A stretch of DNA of 64,000 nt, taken from Histomonas meleagridis. Taxonomy: Eukaryota > Parabasalia > Tritrichomonadida > Dientamoebidae. The notes under the pieces are model-generated. The model searched no databases. It was not told where the DNA came from and worked only from the letters and a program-made list of their open reading frames with translations. The stretch covers positions 310,001-374,000 of the forward strand of contig WSYJ01000075.1 in the NCBI GenBank assembly GCA_020186115.1, in the 5' to 3' direction. Shown piece after piece: positions 10,479 to 20,547 of this stretch. Each line of letters starts with the position of its first letter. The first letter of the stretch is position 1. Both the position numbers and the translations under genes were made by a program.

Positions 10479-11819
10479 ATGAAGAAATCTAAAATAAATC
10501 ATACACAAACAAATTTAGATGAAATAGAAAAATCTCTAGAAGCACCAAATCCATTTGATATCCCCTCAGATTCAGAAATATTCAAAATGAGAGATAAAGC
10601 ACAACAAGAAATGAAAGAAAAAAAATCCAAATTAATGGGACAAACACTGATTGAGCGTTTTGATTCCACATTACCGCCTTTAAAATCTTCACCAACAAAT
10701 AATAAATCCAATTCAGATAATCTTCAAATCGCTCCACCACCAGCTGAGCGCCAACAGCATCAAGAAATGGCTGATTTTATCCAACAGAAAAGGGAAGTTC
10801 TCTTAGCTAATCTTCTTATTGATCGAAAAGAAAAAGAAATCTGTCGTATCCAAAACCTTCGTAAAACAGAAAAGAAGAATCTTATTCAAGAAGAATCCAA
10901 AATTGCCGAAACATCCAACCAATATAAGATGTCCACCAATCAAATTGAAGCAGAACTTCAACGTAGCAAGAAAGCTATGGACAGTGCCATTCACAAGAAG
11001 AACGATCTTCTCAAAGAGCTTAAAAAGAAGAAATCGTTAGTTGATGCCATGCGTCATGAGATATCTGATAATGAAGAATCACTTGATTCATATCGTAAAT
11101 ATGACTCCTTTCTTAAGAAACTTACGCCTTCAGGGACCGAAGTCTTTAGTTATTTTTGTAGTCCTCAAGTAATGCTTGATGAGCTCGAGAAATTAGAAAA
11201 CGAAAACTTATTTTTAATTCAACATTGTCAATCATTAAATGAATCGCAAGATACGCAACTCCAAAATGTCCAAAATGCCATCGAAACAGTTAGTAACGAA
11301 TCTAATGAACTTAGTTTACTTGTTACTAACATTGAAGACACGATTTCGCAAGAAGAATTTTTAACAAATTCGAATGATACTGTTAAAGAATGTGATTTAC
11401 TTGACCGCGAATTAAAGCATTTAAGTGATCTTGTTAATAAGACATATCAACATTGTTTTAATGAGCGGACTGATATGAATGCATTGATACGCCTCGAACG
11501 TATAGAACGAGAACTGAGTAAAATGTATCAAGAAGCGGATCGAATCGATCCCAATTTTATGCATAAGAAACAATCGGAAAAGAATAGGAACAGAAGAGAT
11601 ATACAGCGAAAAGAAAACGCGGAAAGATTATCGAAAGAACAACAACGAAAATTGGATCAGGCAATACAAAGAGCTCAAATGCCAATAAAGAAAAACAATG
11701 GAAGAAAATTAAACGAAAGAAAATTACCAATAAAAATGGGGAAGAAAATAGACTTGAAAAAGAAGAAAATAGAGGAGCAGCAATATGATGAGTTCTTATA
11801 CGGACCAATCGTGTATTAA
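10479..11819 (+). CDS. CFAP100-like axonemal protein (DUF4200 coiled coil)
   Basis: 446 residues. Residues about 97-215 (ADFIQQKREVLLANLLIDRKEKEI... to YRKYDSFLKKLTP) closely follow the DUF4200 domain found in CFAP100/CCDC37 (Chlamydomonas MIA1): a run of R/K-rich helix starting F...KRE.FL...L..K..EI and ending YK.Y..FL..L.P. The rest is coiled coil with a very basic C-terminal tail (about 375-435). CFAP100 with CFAP73 forms the modifier of inner-arm complex that tunes the I1/f inner dynein arm of motile flagella, which fits a flagellate. The symbol is withheld because CCDC42-type relatives share the domain. Confidence 0.75.
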   Translation: MKKSKINHTQTNLDEIEKSLEAPNPFDIPSDSEIFKMRDKAQQEMKEKKSKLMGQTLIERFDSTLPPLKSSPTNNKSNSDNLQIAPPPAERQQHQEMADFIQQKREVLLANLLIDRKEKEICRIQNLRKTEKKNLIQEESKIAETSNQYKMSTNQIEAELQRSKKAMDSAIHKKNDLLKELKKKKSLVDAMRHEISDNEESLDSYRKYDSFLKKLTPSGTEVFSYFCSPQVMLDELEKLENENLFLIQHCQSLNESQDTQLQNVQNAIETVSNESNELSLLVTNIEDTISQEEFLTNSNDTVKECDLLDRELKHLSDLVNKTYQHCFNERTDMNALIRLERIERELSKMYQEADRIDPNFMHKKQSEKNRNRRDIQRKENAERLSKEQQRKLDQAIQRAQMPIKKNNGRKLNERKLPIKMGKKIDLKKKKIEEQQYDEFLYGPIVY

Positions 11820-12371
11820 TTTGTTTGTATGAAATAAAATAATTCGTTTTAATTGTTTTTATAATGAATAACGCTTTAATAGAAAATGAATTTTTGATTT
11901 TCTAGAAACTGATATTTAAAGATAAAGAAGAAAAAAAATCGATTTTTATCGAATAAATGGTTTCTTGTATTAAAAGATAATTTTTTGAAATATTCAATGA
12001 TATACAAAATAATCCTTTTCCAATAGGGGAAAAACATGTTTTTTTTACTCATCTAACATATATGGAATAAAATAATTATATTGTTTCATGCTAAAATGCA
12101 TTTCATTCATGGCTAAGACATCTAATCATTATTCAGTTGAATAGGATTCAAGCCATTAATATAGCCTTTGCAATGTTTGATTTGATCAAGCAGAAATATT
12201 TTTCATCAAACTTCAATCTAATGAACCACAAATTCTAGATAAATCTTATAAAAACAGGATGAAGAAGAAACTGATGATAAATACTTAGCACCTTTTAGCA
12301 AAAATTCTTTTTAACAATTACCAAATTTCACCAAAAAATGTGTAGTAATAAATAAATATTTATTTACTTTT
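11820..12371. other. AT-rich intergenic spacer between convergent genes
   Basis: Lies between two 3' ends. No coding potential, RNA gene or strong repeat seen. T-rich tracts near 12030-12050 may serve 3' end formation. Confidence 0.4.
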
Positions 12372-13532
12372 TTAATTGTTTTGTCCCGTAATTATGTTCT
12401 TTAACTTCTTCGATTTCTCCATGATGTCATTCGACACCTTAAATATCTTTTCTTGGTCCGGTTGCAACTTTTCCACTGTTTCATTTTCGAAATCTTTAAT
12501 TGTTCTGATTAGTTCATTTATTTCGCTGTCGACGCTAGTCTTAAACCAGCTCAAGAATCCCTTTTTACTTGCTTCGATTTGTTCATCCATCGCTTTGCAT
12601 ATTTTATTCATTGATTCCATTGTCGTTAGGAATTTTTGTGCATCGCTGGTAACCAATGCAATCAGTGAGATGTCTGACGCAAGCATTTCAAGAGCATCGA
12701 CATATTCAAGACATTTACATCTGATACTATCTAATCGATCAAATGAACTTTCACCAATTCTTTCCATTAACACTCTCAACTCTTCTTGGCAGGTACGAAT
12801 TTGTTCACGAATACCATTAAGTTTGGCGTTTTCTGTTGAGATGTCACTTTTGAGTTTGGAATTTTGTTTCAGAAGTTTACGAATAAGTGGAAAAACTTTC
12901 GCGTTTTGAAGCGCTTCGTTTGGTGAGCTAAGGAAAGAAGATAATGATTCGTCGGAAAGATTTTCGGTATTAAGATCACTATAAAGTGTGTAGTCTGGTG
13001 GGGAATGACATGAATTGTACTTTTGTATTAAAAAAAGATTATCATCTTCATTTTGCATGATGTTGGATGTCAGAATTCGATGGATAATAGTGGATGGAAT
13101 AAGGTCAGCTTGAACAAGGGTTTTGACAAGTTCGGCATTCTTGGAGAAATATGTTACAAAGGATTCAATGTCAAGAGTACGTTGTAACACAGGGCCAAGT
13201 TCTTTTTGAAAATCTTCGGGCTTAATTGTGTCTAGCAATTCAGCTGCACGATTTTTAAATGTTTCTATTCCAAAAATTGAAGAAAATGAAATAAAATCAA
13301 TGTCTTTAACAGTGCCTAACTCTTCTCCATGAAGGTAGCCCACAAGTTTTGAAGCACCTTCATCTGTTATTGGAAACTCAATAGAAACTTCATTACTTGT
13401 ACATCCTTTAAAAAATTCTGAGTGTGTTGTCAGGCATTGCTTGTTACATCTGTACTCTTTTCCGTTGATAATTAATTTGAAATCTCTTGGGAGATTTTTG
13501 AAGTAGTTCCTTAAATCGGATGCGTTGAGCAT
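12372..13532 (-). CDS. BTB/POZ-like protein with C-terminal coiled coil
   Basis: 386 residues from ATG. Residues about 15-105 (DFKLIINGKEYRCNKQCLTTHSEFFKGC... VSIEFPITDEGASKLVGYLHGE) follow the BTB/POZ layout: F.L.I.G.....K..L...S.FF..., then an acidic-hydrophobic beta strand and helices. The middle is helical, and residues about 225-275 and 330-380 look coiled-coil. BTB domains dimerise and often recruit cullin-3; a cullin is encoded at 4349, but linking the two is speculation. Large sets of BTB-coiled-coil proteins are known in trichomonads. Confidence 0.7.
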   Translation of the reverse strand: MLNASDLRNYFKNLPRDFKLIINGKEYRCNKQCLTTHSEFFKGCTSNEVSIEFPITDEGASKLVGYLHGEELGTVKDIDFISFSSIFGIETFKNRAAELLDTIKPEDFQKELGPVLQRTLDIESFVTYFSKNAELVKTLVQADLIPSTIIHRILTSNIMQNEDDNLFLIQKYNSCHSPPDYTLYSDLNTENLSDESLSSFLSSPNEALQNAKVFPLIRKLLKQNSKLKSDISTENAKLNGIREQIRTCQEELRVLMERIGESSFDRLDSIRCKCLEYVDALEMLASDISLIALVTSDAQKFLTTMESMNKICKAMDEQIEASKKGFLSWFKTSVDSEINELIRTIKDFENETVEKLQPDQEKIFKVSNDIMEKSKKLKNIITGQNN

Positions 13533-14042
13533 TAAAAAGTGCCCACTTTAATGGCAGAAATAAAAGCATTTTTGACAGTGTCTGTAAAAATTTTCACTGA
13601 TGTTATCAATTGTTTAATTTAATAGTACACCAGCCTTTTATCATTTTTATTAAGTTTAGTTGTTATGCAAACCAATTTAAAATATTTTTGAATTTTCTTA
13701 AAGACTTAAAACAAAATATTTTAAAATGTTTTCATATTTTTTTGATCAAGCTTTCATAGGATCCATATATCTTATCTTTAAAAAGACTTAAAAGTTAAAA
13801 GAATTCATGTTTTTTAACATTACATTTTAGATATAAAAAATGAAACTATCTAAAAGATTTATAAATTAATACCATGAAAATTAAGAAAAGATTCTATTTA
13901 AGCAAACAACGAATGTTTAGGAAATGAATTAATCCTAATGAAATTTGGGAAATCACATGAAAAGGTACATTTCAATGGAAAGGTTTATGTAATGAAACGC
14001 ATTAAAAGAACTTTTACGTAAACAATTCAATTTTAACTTTGT
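13533..14042. other. AT-rich intergenic spacer
   Basis: About 510 bases between two minus-strand genes. TTTTTGACAGTGTCTG near 13570 resembles the TTTGACACTTTT box seen just before two other minus-strand starts (42102, 61539). No open frame with a good start was found. Confidence 0.4.
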
Positions 14043-17000
14043 TTATTCAGAAATAAATGTGAAAAGTGGCCTAAACTCAGGTATATCCGACATTCTAACA
14101 GCGTATCTTAAGAATTTCTTTTTGAAATCTCTTAAAGCGTTTCTAAAGTTTTCTATTCTTTCGTCTGTTTTCTGGAAAGTTGAGAACAATAATTCGGCCA
14201 CATTCTGTTGAAATTCAGCATCGAACACTCCACAAATTTGTTGCAACACATTTTTCACATACTCCGGGTCATATCTTGACATATAAAACAAAGGGAAAGC
14301 CGCCGAATCTGACACTGATTTATTTGAATTCATAATTGCATCCATTATTGCCACGAAGTGAGGTCGCAACGATTGAAATCCATTCAAATTCTGGTTTTCA
14401 ATGAACATTTCCATCAATTTTGTCAAACATTTACACAGGTCCCCCCAATAATTCATCGACAGTTCGATATCTATATCGTGAATGTACACTAAAGCTCTGA
14501 ACAAGAACCCGCAAACGTCTCTAAAGTTTTGTTCCAAGAAGATGATTTGTGGGAATATATCTAAGATTGCGATTAAAATTTGTACTATTTTTAATAATGA
14601 CTTTTTACAATTTTGTGCGATTTCATCGAAATGCCAAATGTGTAATATGTTGAAGAATATTTGTAACATTAATTCGAGAGAATTATCATTATAATAATGC
14701 ATAATACCGAAGTTTGCATATTTCTCAGTGATTGAAGGATGAATTATTTTGATGATATATCTCATTTTATCGTTATTATTTTCCACGCAATTTAATATGG
14801 CGTCGATTATACTTAATGAAGCTTTAAACAATTGTATTCCTTCAGAGCTCGTCGAAGGTATCATTAACTTACGTCCTTTATTCGCGCATAATAAATACCA
14901 CGTTTGACATATCGAATTTATGGATGAATAACTTTGCGCATTAGTCTTAATACATTCGATAGTATCTTGGACATGATTCTCTAAGAACCATCGAAAGACA
15001 AATAGAAATTGATTGAAGTCACTTGTTCCTTTTAATACGCCATCGATTTCTCGATATAAATAATAAACGTCGATGTCACTTTCGTAATTACTTGCCGCTA
15101 AATTGACAAATTGTTGATCAAAATGTCGTAAGAATTGTAACCATTGTTCATTGTTACGTATGGATCGTGCATAGATTGTATTTAGGAAAGGTATTAATGT
15201 ATGCATGTTCTTGATATTAGTTGTAGAGCTTTTAAAGTCCAAAATTATTTGCCTATTAATTAACGCTTGAAGTAATTCATTATTTGCAATATATGTTTTA
15301 ATGTTACTATTATCTTGTTTATAAGCTAAATCTTGAATAAAACGTAATATGTTTTCAAGTAACGCAGGAGAATTCGTAAAGATCTTTAAATCATGAAGAA
15401 ATCGATTAACTAAAATATCAAATGCTATATGTGGATTATTAACACCATCGAGTTGTTTATATACTTCGTTTTCATAGATATGATTTGACTTAGGTAACAA
15501 ATAATCGCGTTTAAAGTTACTTGCAAAATAACATAATGATTGTTCAACAAATGAAAACATTGGATATGTTTGAACAAGTTGTTCAAAGACTTGATTAGTA
15601 TTATTAATAAATCCAAAGATACAATTTAATAAAATTACTAATTGTGGAATAAGTTCTCCTGATAATGTATACGTAACAAATCGCGATGTTATAATCAATA
15701 ATAAGATAATTAGACGTAATATCGTAATTTGACTTTCGGGATTTTGTGGATCAGTTGTAATTTGTTGTGTAAATGTCGCAATTATCCCTGAGATATATTC
15801 AGCAGAATGTTGTGGGCAAACTATAGCTATACTCCATAAAGCTTTGTTCTCATCAATAAATGTTGAAAAGTTATTAAAACGACTAATAAATGTATCATAT
15901 GTAATGTCATTGGTAATTGAATTAAGTATAGATGTTACATATGAATCAAATACATCCGGAAATAGTTGTATAAACTCTGGTGGTAATGTATTAGATCGAC
16001 AATAAGTTGCTAAGCGTGACCAAAACCTTAGGAAGTACATACTTGCCTCTTTAACTCTTGGGTCTGCGATTGATTGAAATGCTTGGTTAGAGATGTTTTT
16101 AACACTCATGAAAAAAGGTACTGAAATATTTTGGTCTTGTAAAAACATATTAAGAGGTACAATTGTAGAAAACTTAAAAACTAGTCGTGATATTGGTAAA
16201 AGAACTTCTAGTTGAATAGTTTGATTTAAGATATCTGTAAGATTACGTGCGATGTATTGATAAAATGTGATCCTTGAATTAGCGATTTGATTCCATGAAG
16301 TTTCATTTGCTGATGAAAAATATAATAAAATTTCAATGGCACTTTTTAAAAGGTATTCATTCGTATTCAAATTTTGATGGTAAATTCGAAACATCGCTTC
16401 AGGAATACTCGTGTTCTGATAGAAACAAATCATATTGGCAGGTATTACAAAATAAAATTTGTCAATGTCTTTATTTGGAGTGAAGTTAAGACATTCAAGC
16501 ATTAAAGATAAGGCTGCTGCAGAAAGAGTTTGACTAAGTGGACCAGAAATAGCATTAGTGGCAGCTTGGAAATATAAAGCTAATTGGGTTTGTTGAAAGT
16601 TGGTCTGAAGAGAGCGTTGTTGAATATCTGTGTAATGTCGTAGTGGTTTTTTAATATTACGAACAACTGATATCATGATATTAAGACTTAGATGGCAGAT
16701 AAGAGGATCAGACGATTCAAATAATCTGAACAATGGTTGAAAAGGTTGAATTTCGGGCATCATAAGTTCAGCGAGTAGACGATATGATAATCCAACAGCA
16801 TCAGAACAAATATTAGTGGTAGGGGTGGTTTTAGCAATGGTTGAGGCAAAGCGTGTAACAGCATTCATAAGGATTTCGACTTGTTGTTGGAGTTGTTGTA
16901 CATTTAATAAACAACCTCGGTTAGTAAGTAATTCTTTGATCACCAAGAAAATTCCAAACAGCTGCATGTCACTATTTGCAATTTGATTGAGATAATTAAG

Positions 17001-17189
17001 AAAAATTGGAAGATACTCGAGATGTGATTTAAATTGAGTTAATTGTTCACTTACTTGGAGCTGGACATTTTGATCTGGGTTTTGCATATTTGCAAACAAA
17101 TAATTAAGCTGCTGAAAAGCTGCATCATCCCCATTCATCTTGTAATCCAATTGGATCTGTAGGGCGCTCTTTTGTTGACCGTTAATCAT
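14043..17189 (-). CDS. Exportin-7/4-like nuclear transport receptor
   Basis: 1048 residues of nearly continuous helices in HEAT-like pairs, the length and make-up of a karyopherin. The N-terminal 150 residues resemble an importin-beta N-terminal (Ran-binding) region. Around residues 210-260, LSLMLECLNFTPN...FYFVIPANM parallels the CLNFDF...IPTSW stretch of exportin-7/RanBP17, and VKEASMYFLRFWSRLATYC parallels its later helix. It should shuttle cargo through nuclear pores with RanGTP. The assignment to XPO7 rather than XPO4 is by pattern only. ATG start; the following gap up to 17716 carries no AACGGTC box close to this start. Confidence 0.72.
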   Translation of the reverse strand: MINGQQKSALQIQLDYKMNGDDAAFQQLNYLFANMQNPDQNVQLQVSEQLTQFKSHLEYLPIFLNYLNQIANSDMQLFGIFLVIKELLTNRGCLLNVQQLQQQVEILMNAVTRFASTIAKTTPTTNICSDAVGLSYRLLAELMMPEIQPFQPLFRLFESSDPLICHLSLNIMISVVRNIKKPLRHYTDIQQRSLQTNFQQTQLALYFQAATNAISGPLSQTLSAAALSLMLECLNFTPNKDIDKFYFVIPANMICFYQNTSIPEAMFRIYHQNLNTNEYLLKSAIEILLYFSSANETSWNQIANSRITFYQYIARNLTDILNQTIQLEVLLPISRLVFKFSTIVPLNMFLQDQNISVPFFMSVKNISNQAFQSIADPRVKEASMYFLRFWSRLATYCRSNTLPPEFIQLFPDVFDSYVTSILNSITNDITYDTFISRFNNFSTFIDENKALWSIAIVCPQHSAEYISGIIATFTQQITTDPQNPESQITILRLIILLLIITSRFVTYTLSGELIPQLVILLNCIFGFINNTNQVFEQLVQTYPMFSFVEQSLCYFASNFKRDYLLPKSNHIYENEVYKQLDGVNNPHIAFDILVNRFLHDLKIFTNSPALLENILRFIQDLAYKQDNSNIKTYIANNELLQALINRQIILDFKSSTTNIKNMHTLIPFLNTIYARSIRNNEQWLQFLRHFDQQFVNLAASNYESDIDVYYLYREIDGVLKGTSDFNQFLFVFRWFLENHVQDTIECIKTNAQSYSSINSICQTWYLLCANKGRKLMIPSTSSEGIQLFKASLSIIDAILNCVENNNDKMRYIIKIIHPSITEKYANFGIMHYYNDNSLELMLQIFFNILHIWHFDEIAQNCKKSLLKIVQILIAILDIFPQIIFLEQNFRDVCGFLFRALVYIHDIDIELSMNYWGDLCKCLTKLMEMFIENQNLNGFQSLRPHFVAIMDAIMNSNKSVSDSAAFPLFYMSRYDPEYVKNVLQQICGVFDAEFQQNVAELLFSTFQKTDERIENFRNALRDFKKKFLRYAVRMSDIPEFRPLFTFISE

Positions 17190-17716
17190 CTAAATTTCAA
17201 CTTTCCTTCTCATAGGATTCATTTTAAATTTGGAATTATTTATACTGTATCAAATATACTTCAACTAAGACATATAAATATATTTAAACTAAATTAAATG
17301 GATCTTGGTATGATAATTTTTTCAAATTTACACTTTCTTTGAATTTAGTCACTTTCCTTTAAATTTATGAATGATATATAACTTTTTAACAGCAAAATGA
17401 TCAACATAAAAAAACCGGGGTTCAAATTTAGTCAAATGTGCATAATTCTGATTCAATCAATTAGGATTTATGTATCATTACCCATCCATATATCCTCTAG
17501 TTGTCAATGGATTCAATCAACATGTGATGCATTCTTCTATTATAAAAATTATATTTTAGATGATCTTTTAAACAAAAAATTAATACACGTAAATTATATC
17601 AAATACTTAACTCAAAAAACACATCCAACTTATGTTGATAAAAATTAACTTCAGACAGATTTTAAAATTCCAAAATAAATTTCATTCCAAAATAAACTAA
17701 GCCTTTAGGCATTTGA
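17190..17716. other. AT-rich intergenic spacer
   Basis: Between divergent genes. An 83-codon open frame at 17397-17648 (plus) starts with ATG but has no recognisable composition; the sequence GATTCAATCAA recurs in it (near 17451 and 17510). I do not call it a gene. Confidence 0.4.
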
Positions 17717-17748
17717 CGTTAACGGTCATTTTTCGAAGCACCCCAATT
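17717..17748 (+). promoter_or_regulatory. Promoter with AACGGTC and GCACCCCAATT boxes
   Basis: AACGGTC at 17721-17727 and GCACCCCAATT at 17738-17748, in the same orientation and ending 14 bases before the coding frame of the EGF/TIG gene. The pairing of both boxes makes this the clearest promoter of the window and decides where the gene must begin. Confidence 0.6.
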
Positions 17749-17761
17749 CCAGAATTGAAAC

Positions 17762-18448
17762 TTGTTCCTTTTTATCTTTTGCCTCTCTCTGCAACAAGAT
17801 TGTTTGGGGAACAATACAATCAGAAGCACCAGTGGAGAGTGTGTTTGTTTAGAAGCTTTTCCGTATGGTGATCCTGACACAGAAATTGGCTGCTTTTCAT
17901 GCAAAACAAAGTGTCACCCAAACGGAATTTGTACATCTATGGATAAGTGTTCTTGTAAGCCAGGCTTTATAGGTGATGGTGTTACATTATGCAACCCTTC
18001 ATTTCCTTTACCTTTTTCTTCAAATCCTTCAGCAGGAAATGTAAAAGGCTGCTTTCCTGTTAATATCTCACTTCACGATAATATTAATACAACTGTTGTT
18101 TTTTGTAGATTTGGAGATTCAATAGTTGCTGGAAAAATTCTCAATTTGAAAACTATAATGTGTATTGCACCAGCTGGGAATTGCGGAAAAATTGAACTTC
18201 GTGTCTCAGGAGATCCTAACAATTGGAATTTACCAGGAATTGATTTTGAATATACAGACATCAACAATTATAGTTTTGTTGTCTACCAATTCGTCGCTGT
18301 TCTATTTGTGATAGTAGTTGTATTTTTGACATTCATACTTCTCCGAGAAAAAAAAGCCCCTGAAGATTTACAACCTCTCATTATAAACATGCCTCAGTCA
18401 GACAAAATGCATTCAGAACTTTCAGCACACGGATTTTTCCCATTGTAA
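17762..18448 (+). CDS. EGF- and TIG-like single-span membrane protein lacking an ATG
   Basis: 228 codons if read from TTG at 17762; a TGA lies in frame at 17756-17758, so no upstream ATG is possible without splicing. Residues 1-15 are a short signal peptide (FLFIFCLSLQ). Residues about 15-80 hold EGF-like cysteines (CVCLEAFPYG...CKTKC...CTSMDKCSCKPGFIGDG). Residues about 95-165 (VFCRFGD...AGKI...IMCIAPAG) resemble an IPT/TIG domain as in plexins. A membrane span (FVAVLFVIVVVFLTFILL) and a short cytoplasmic tail follow. A surface receptor-like protein. The start is odd: non-AUG initiation, an ATG-to-TTG mutation, or a tiny upstream exon. Confidence 0.75.
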   Translation: MFLFIFCLSLQQDCLGNNTIRSTSGECVCLEAFPYGDPDTEIGCFSCKTKCHPNGICTSMDKCSCKPGFIGDGVTLCNPSFPLPFSSNPSAGNVKGCFPVNISLHDNINTTVVFCRFGDSIVAGKILNLKTIMCIAPAGNCGKIELRVSGDPNNWNLPGIDFEYTDINNYSFVVYQFVAVLFVIVVVFLTFILLREKKAPEDLQPLIINMPQSDKMHSELSAHGFFPL

Positions 18449-18941
18449 TTACATAAAGATTTATTATCATATTAAAGACTCTCTTAGTGTTATTTTTTTA
18501 AACTGTTAAAAAAAATCAATATTTCACTGCAATCACATTGGCTTTAGGCTTTTGGTTATACACGAAAATTAGGATTGAAAAATCTTTTTGATGTAAAGTA
18601 TTTAAATATCGTCGAAAAGTGATCTCCAGAATTAACCTTTTTCGAATTTTTTGGTGTTACTTCTGTTTTTGGTGCTGCAGGACTTTTAATACTGCTTAAA
18701 GCAAAAGCAGTTCAAGACCGTGTGTGTGAAAACACATTTTAATCAAAGGACAAATTGAACAACCTAAATTACTTTTGAGATGCAACTTCATAATAGTTTA
18801 GGTCTAAAGTTTCTTTTTTCGAAAAAATTACATGGATACAGCGTTTCCTTTAAAAAATGCAACAAAATTTAATTTCGTTTATTTTTATTTCTAGGCGAAA
18901 AATTACATATGAAACTAAAGCGATATTCCAACAAAAAGTGC
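18449..18941. other. Spacer with a short hydrophobic coding-like remnant
   Basis: Near 18635-18741 (plus strand) an open stretch without ATG encodes a hydrophobic segment (FFEFFGVTSVFGAAGLL) followed by LKAKAVQDR and a stop, with a stop also just upstream. It looks like the last piece of a membrane-protein gene, perhaps a transporter pseudogene. Nothing else is seen. Confidence 0.3.
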
Positions 18942-20192
18942 CTAAGGAGGCTCAATTATTTGCGCAAGTTGTGAGTTCACTTCGTTATCTCCAATAAGTA
19001 TTTGGATGATAGATTCCTCAAACTGTTTTGCGACCGAATAAAAATCGCACACTCTTCCTCTGGACTCATATTGACCAAATGCAACACATAAAATTTTGAG
19101 CGCATAAAATGACAATTGACTATCATCAAGAAATCCCATTAATGTATCAATGTAACTATTATCATTGAAGTCAGCAAACTGTGCGTACATGTCTAAGAAC
19201 TTCAAAACTTTCAATTTCAGTTTGAACTGTGAAAATTGCAAAGAATTAATTAGAGAAGACAAAATTATTGGGTTTCTAAGCTCAACTAGTCGACCAAAGA
19301 ACTTCCTTAGAATTGATATTGCTTTGGTCGGAGCTTTAATTCCTGGTGTATTGATGGAAATGGCAACTGCAAAGAGAACATCATCTGAAAGTATTGAAAA
19401 TTTGTTTACGAGGAAAAGTGCCGCGACGACAATTGATGGAATTTTCGAAAGCAAAATTCGGGAAATCGGCTCATATTGAGATGAAACATCTTCGATGAGT
19501 GGAACTATCTTTCGTGAAAATGCTAAGTTGTATATTTTAAGTGCACTTTGTATATGATTACAATTTGTGGATAAAAGCATCGAGTGAATAAGCTGACGAA
19601 TAGGCATTGTAATTTCGATTTGAAGAAGAGAAATGATGTCAAAGAGGATGTTACCAAAATTACAGTTTGGCGTTTGAGGAAAATAATTAATAATATTCAA
19701 TTGATAGATTAGCGCCGTGCGTTGCCTAGAGCCTCTACATAAGAGCTCAAGAATCGAATATGAATCGTTTACAATAGTTTCATCGCTAAATGAAAGTGAT
19801 TGAAACAAAATGTTGAGTGATGATTCTTGCATCAAATTATCAAATAAGGATCTTTTAACAAATGACTTTTGTTGTAAAGGATTTTCCCAGTACTCGGGAA
19901 GATCTTCAATCTTTGAAACAGAAGCAATGATTTTCATTGCAATTATTTGATTTTCTGGGTCGGCTGTATTGTTAAAAAAAGAAATGATCTTTTCAAAAGC
20001 GCGTGTGTAAAATTTCAAATAATTTTTATCTAGAATAGATGGACCATTTTTTTGAAGAAAAGTAAATAAATTATGTAAAGCTTCAACATTTTGGGCATAA
20101 TCTTGAGAGTTACCCAAAATATTTAGGCACCCAAACAAAAAAGACTTCAACGAATTTCTTGAGGGTGGTGTTCTTCTGTCAGTATATTCCAT
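18942..20192 (-). CDS. Alpha-solenoid (HEAT/ARM-like) protein
   Basis: 416 residues from the ATG at 20192 (MEYTDRRTPPSRN); the frame is open six codons further, but those begin at TTG. The chain is made of paired amphipathic helices, e.g. LNILFQSLSFSDETIVNDSYSILELL, with no enzyme motif, signal peptide or membrane span. It is probably a cytosolic scaffold of the ARM type that is abundant in trichomonads. Three Myb-type AACGGTC boxes lie within 80 bases upstream. No family is recognised. Confidence 0.7.
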   Translation of the reverse strand: MEYTDRRTPPSRNSLKSFLFGCLNILGNSQDYAQNVEALHNLFTFLQKNGPSILDKNYLKFYTRAFEKIISFFNNTADPENQIIAMKIIASVSKIEDLPEYWENPLQQKSFVKRSLFDNLMQESSLNILFQSLSFSDETIVNDSYSILELLCRGSRQRTALIYQLNIINYFPQTPNCNFGNILFDIISLLQIEITMPIRQLIHSMLLSTNCNHIQSALKIYNLAFSRKIVPLIEDVSSQYEPISRILLSKIPSIVVAALFLVNKFSILSDDVLFAVAISINTPGIKAPTKAISILRKFFGRLVELRNPIILSSLINSLQFSQFKLKLKVLKFLDMYAQFADFNDNSYIDTLMGFLDDSQLSFYALKILCVAFGQYESRGRVCDFYSVAKQFEESIIQILIGDNEVNSQLAQIIEPP

Positions 20193-20217
20193 CCTTTTTT
20201 GGAGGAACAAGATTTAT

Positions 20218-20270
20218 GACCGTTAACAAATTTTGTATGAATTAAACGGTCATTTCGATAACGGTCACCC
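20218..20270. promoter_or_regulatory. Cluster of three AACGGTC boxes
   Basis: GACCGTT at 20218-20224, AACGGTC at 20245-20251 and AACGGTC at 20260-20266 (followed by ACCC). The first faces the minus-strand gene at 20192, 26 bases from its ATG; the other two face the opposite way, towards the transporter gene at 20548. The densest group of this motif in the window. Confidence 0.6.
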
Positions 20271-20547
20271 ATACTTTTATCTCTCAGAAAAATGTTTTCC
20301 TTGCAAAAGCAATTCATAATTTATTTAAAGAAATAAAATATTGAACATTCAAAATGCAATCGGATTAAAAGAGCCTTCTTTTGGACATATTGTTTAATCA
20401 CCTCTTCTTAAATTGAATGGGATTACTCAAAAAAACAATTGAAATTTTTGATTTTTATAGTTTTAAAGTGTTTAATTTTCTTAACATACAAAAAAATTTG
20501 AATAACACATCCACAATTTTATCCATTGATCATTTTTATATTGTTTT

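Noticed and set aside
17405-17425. GGGGTTCAAAT as a tRNA B box
   Set aside because: No A box, acceptor stem or cloverleaf could be found around it.
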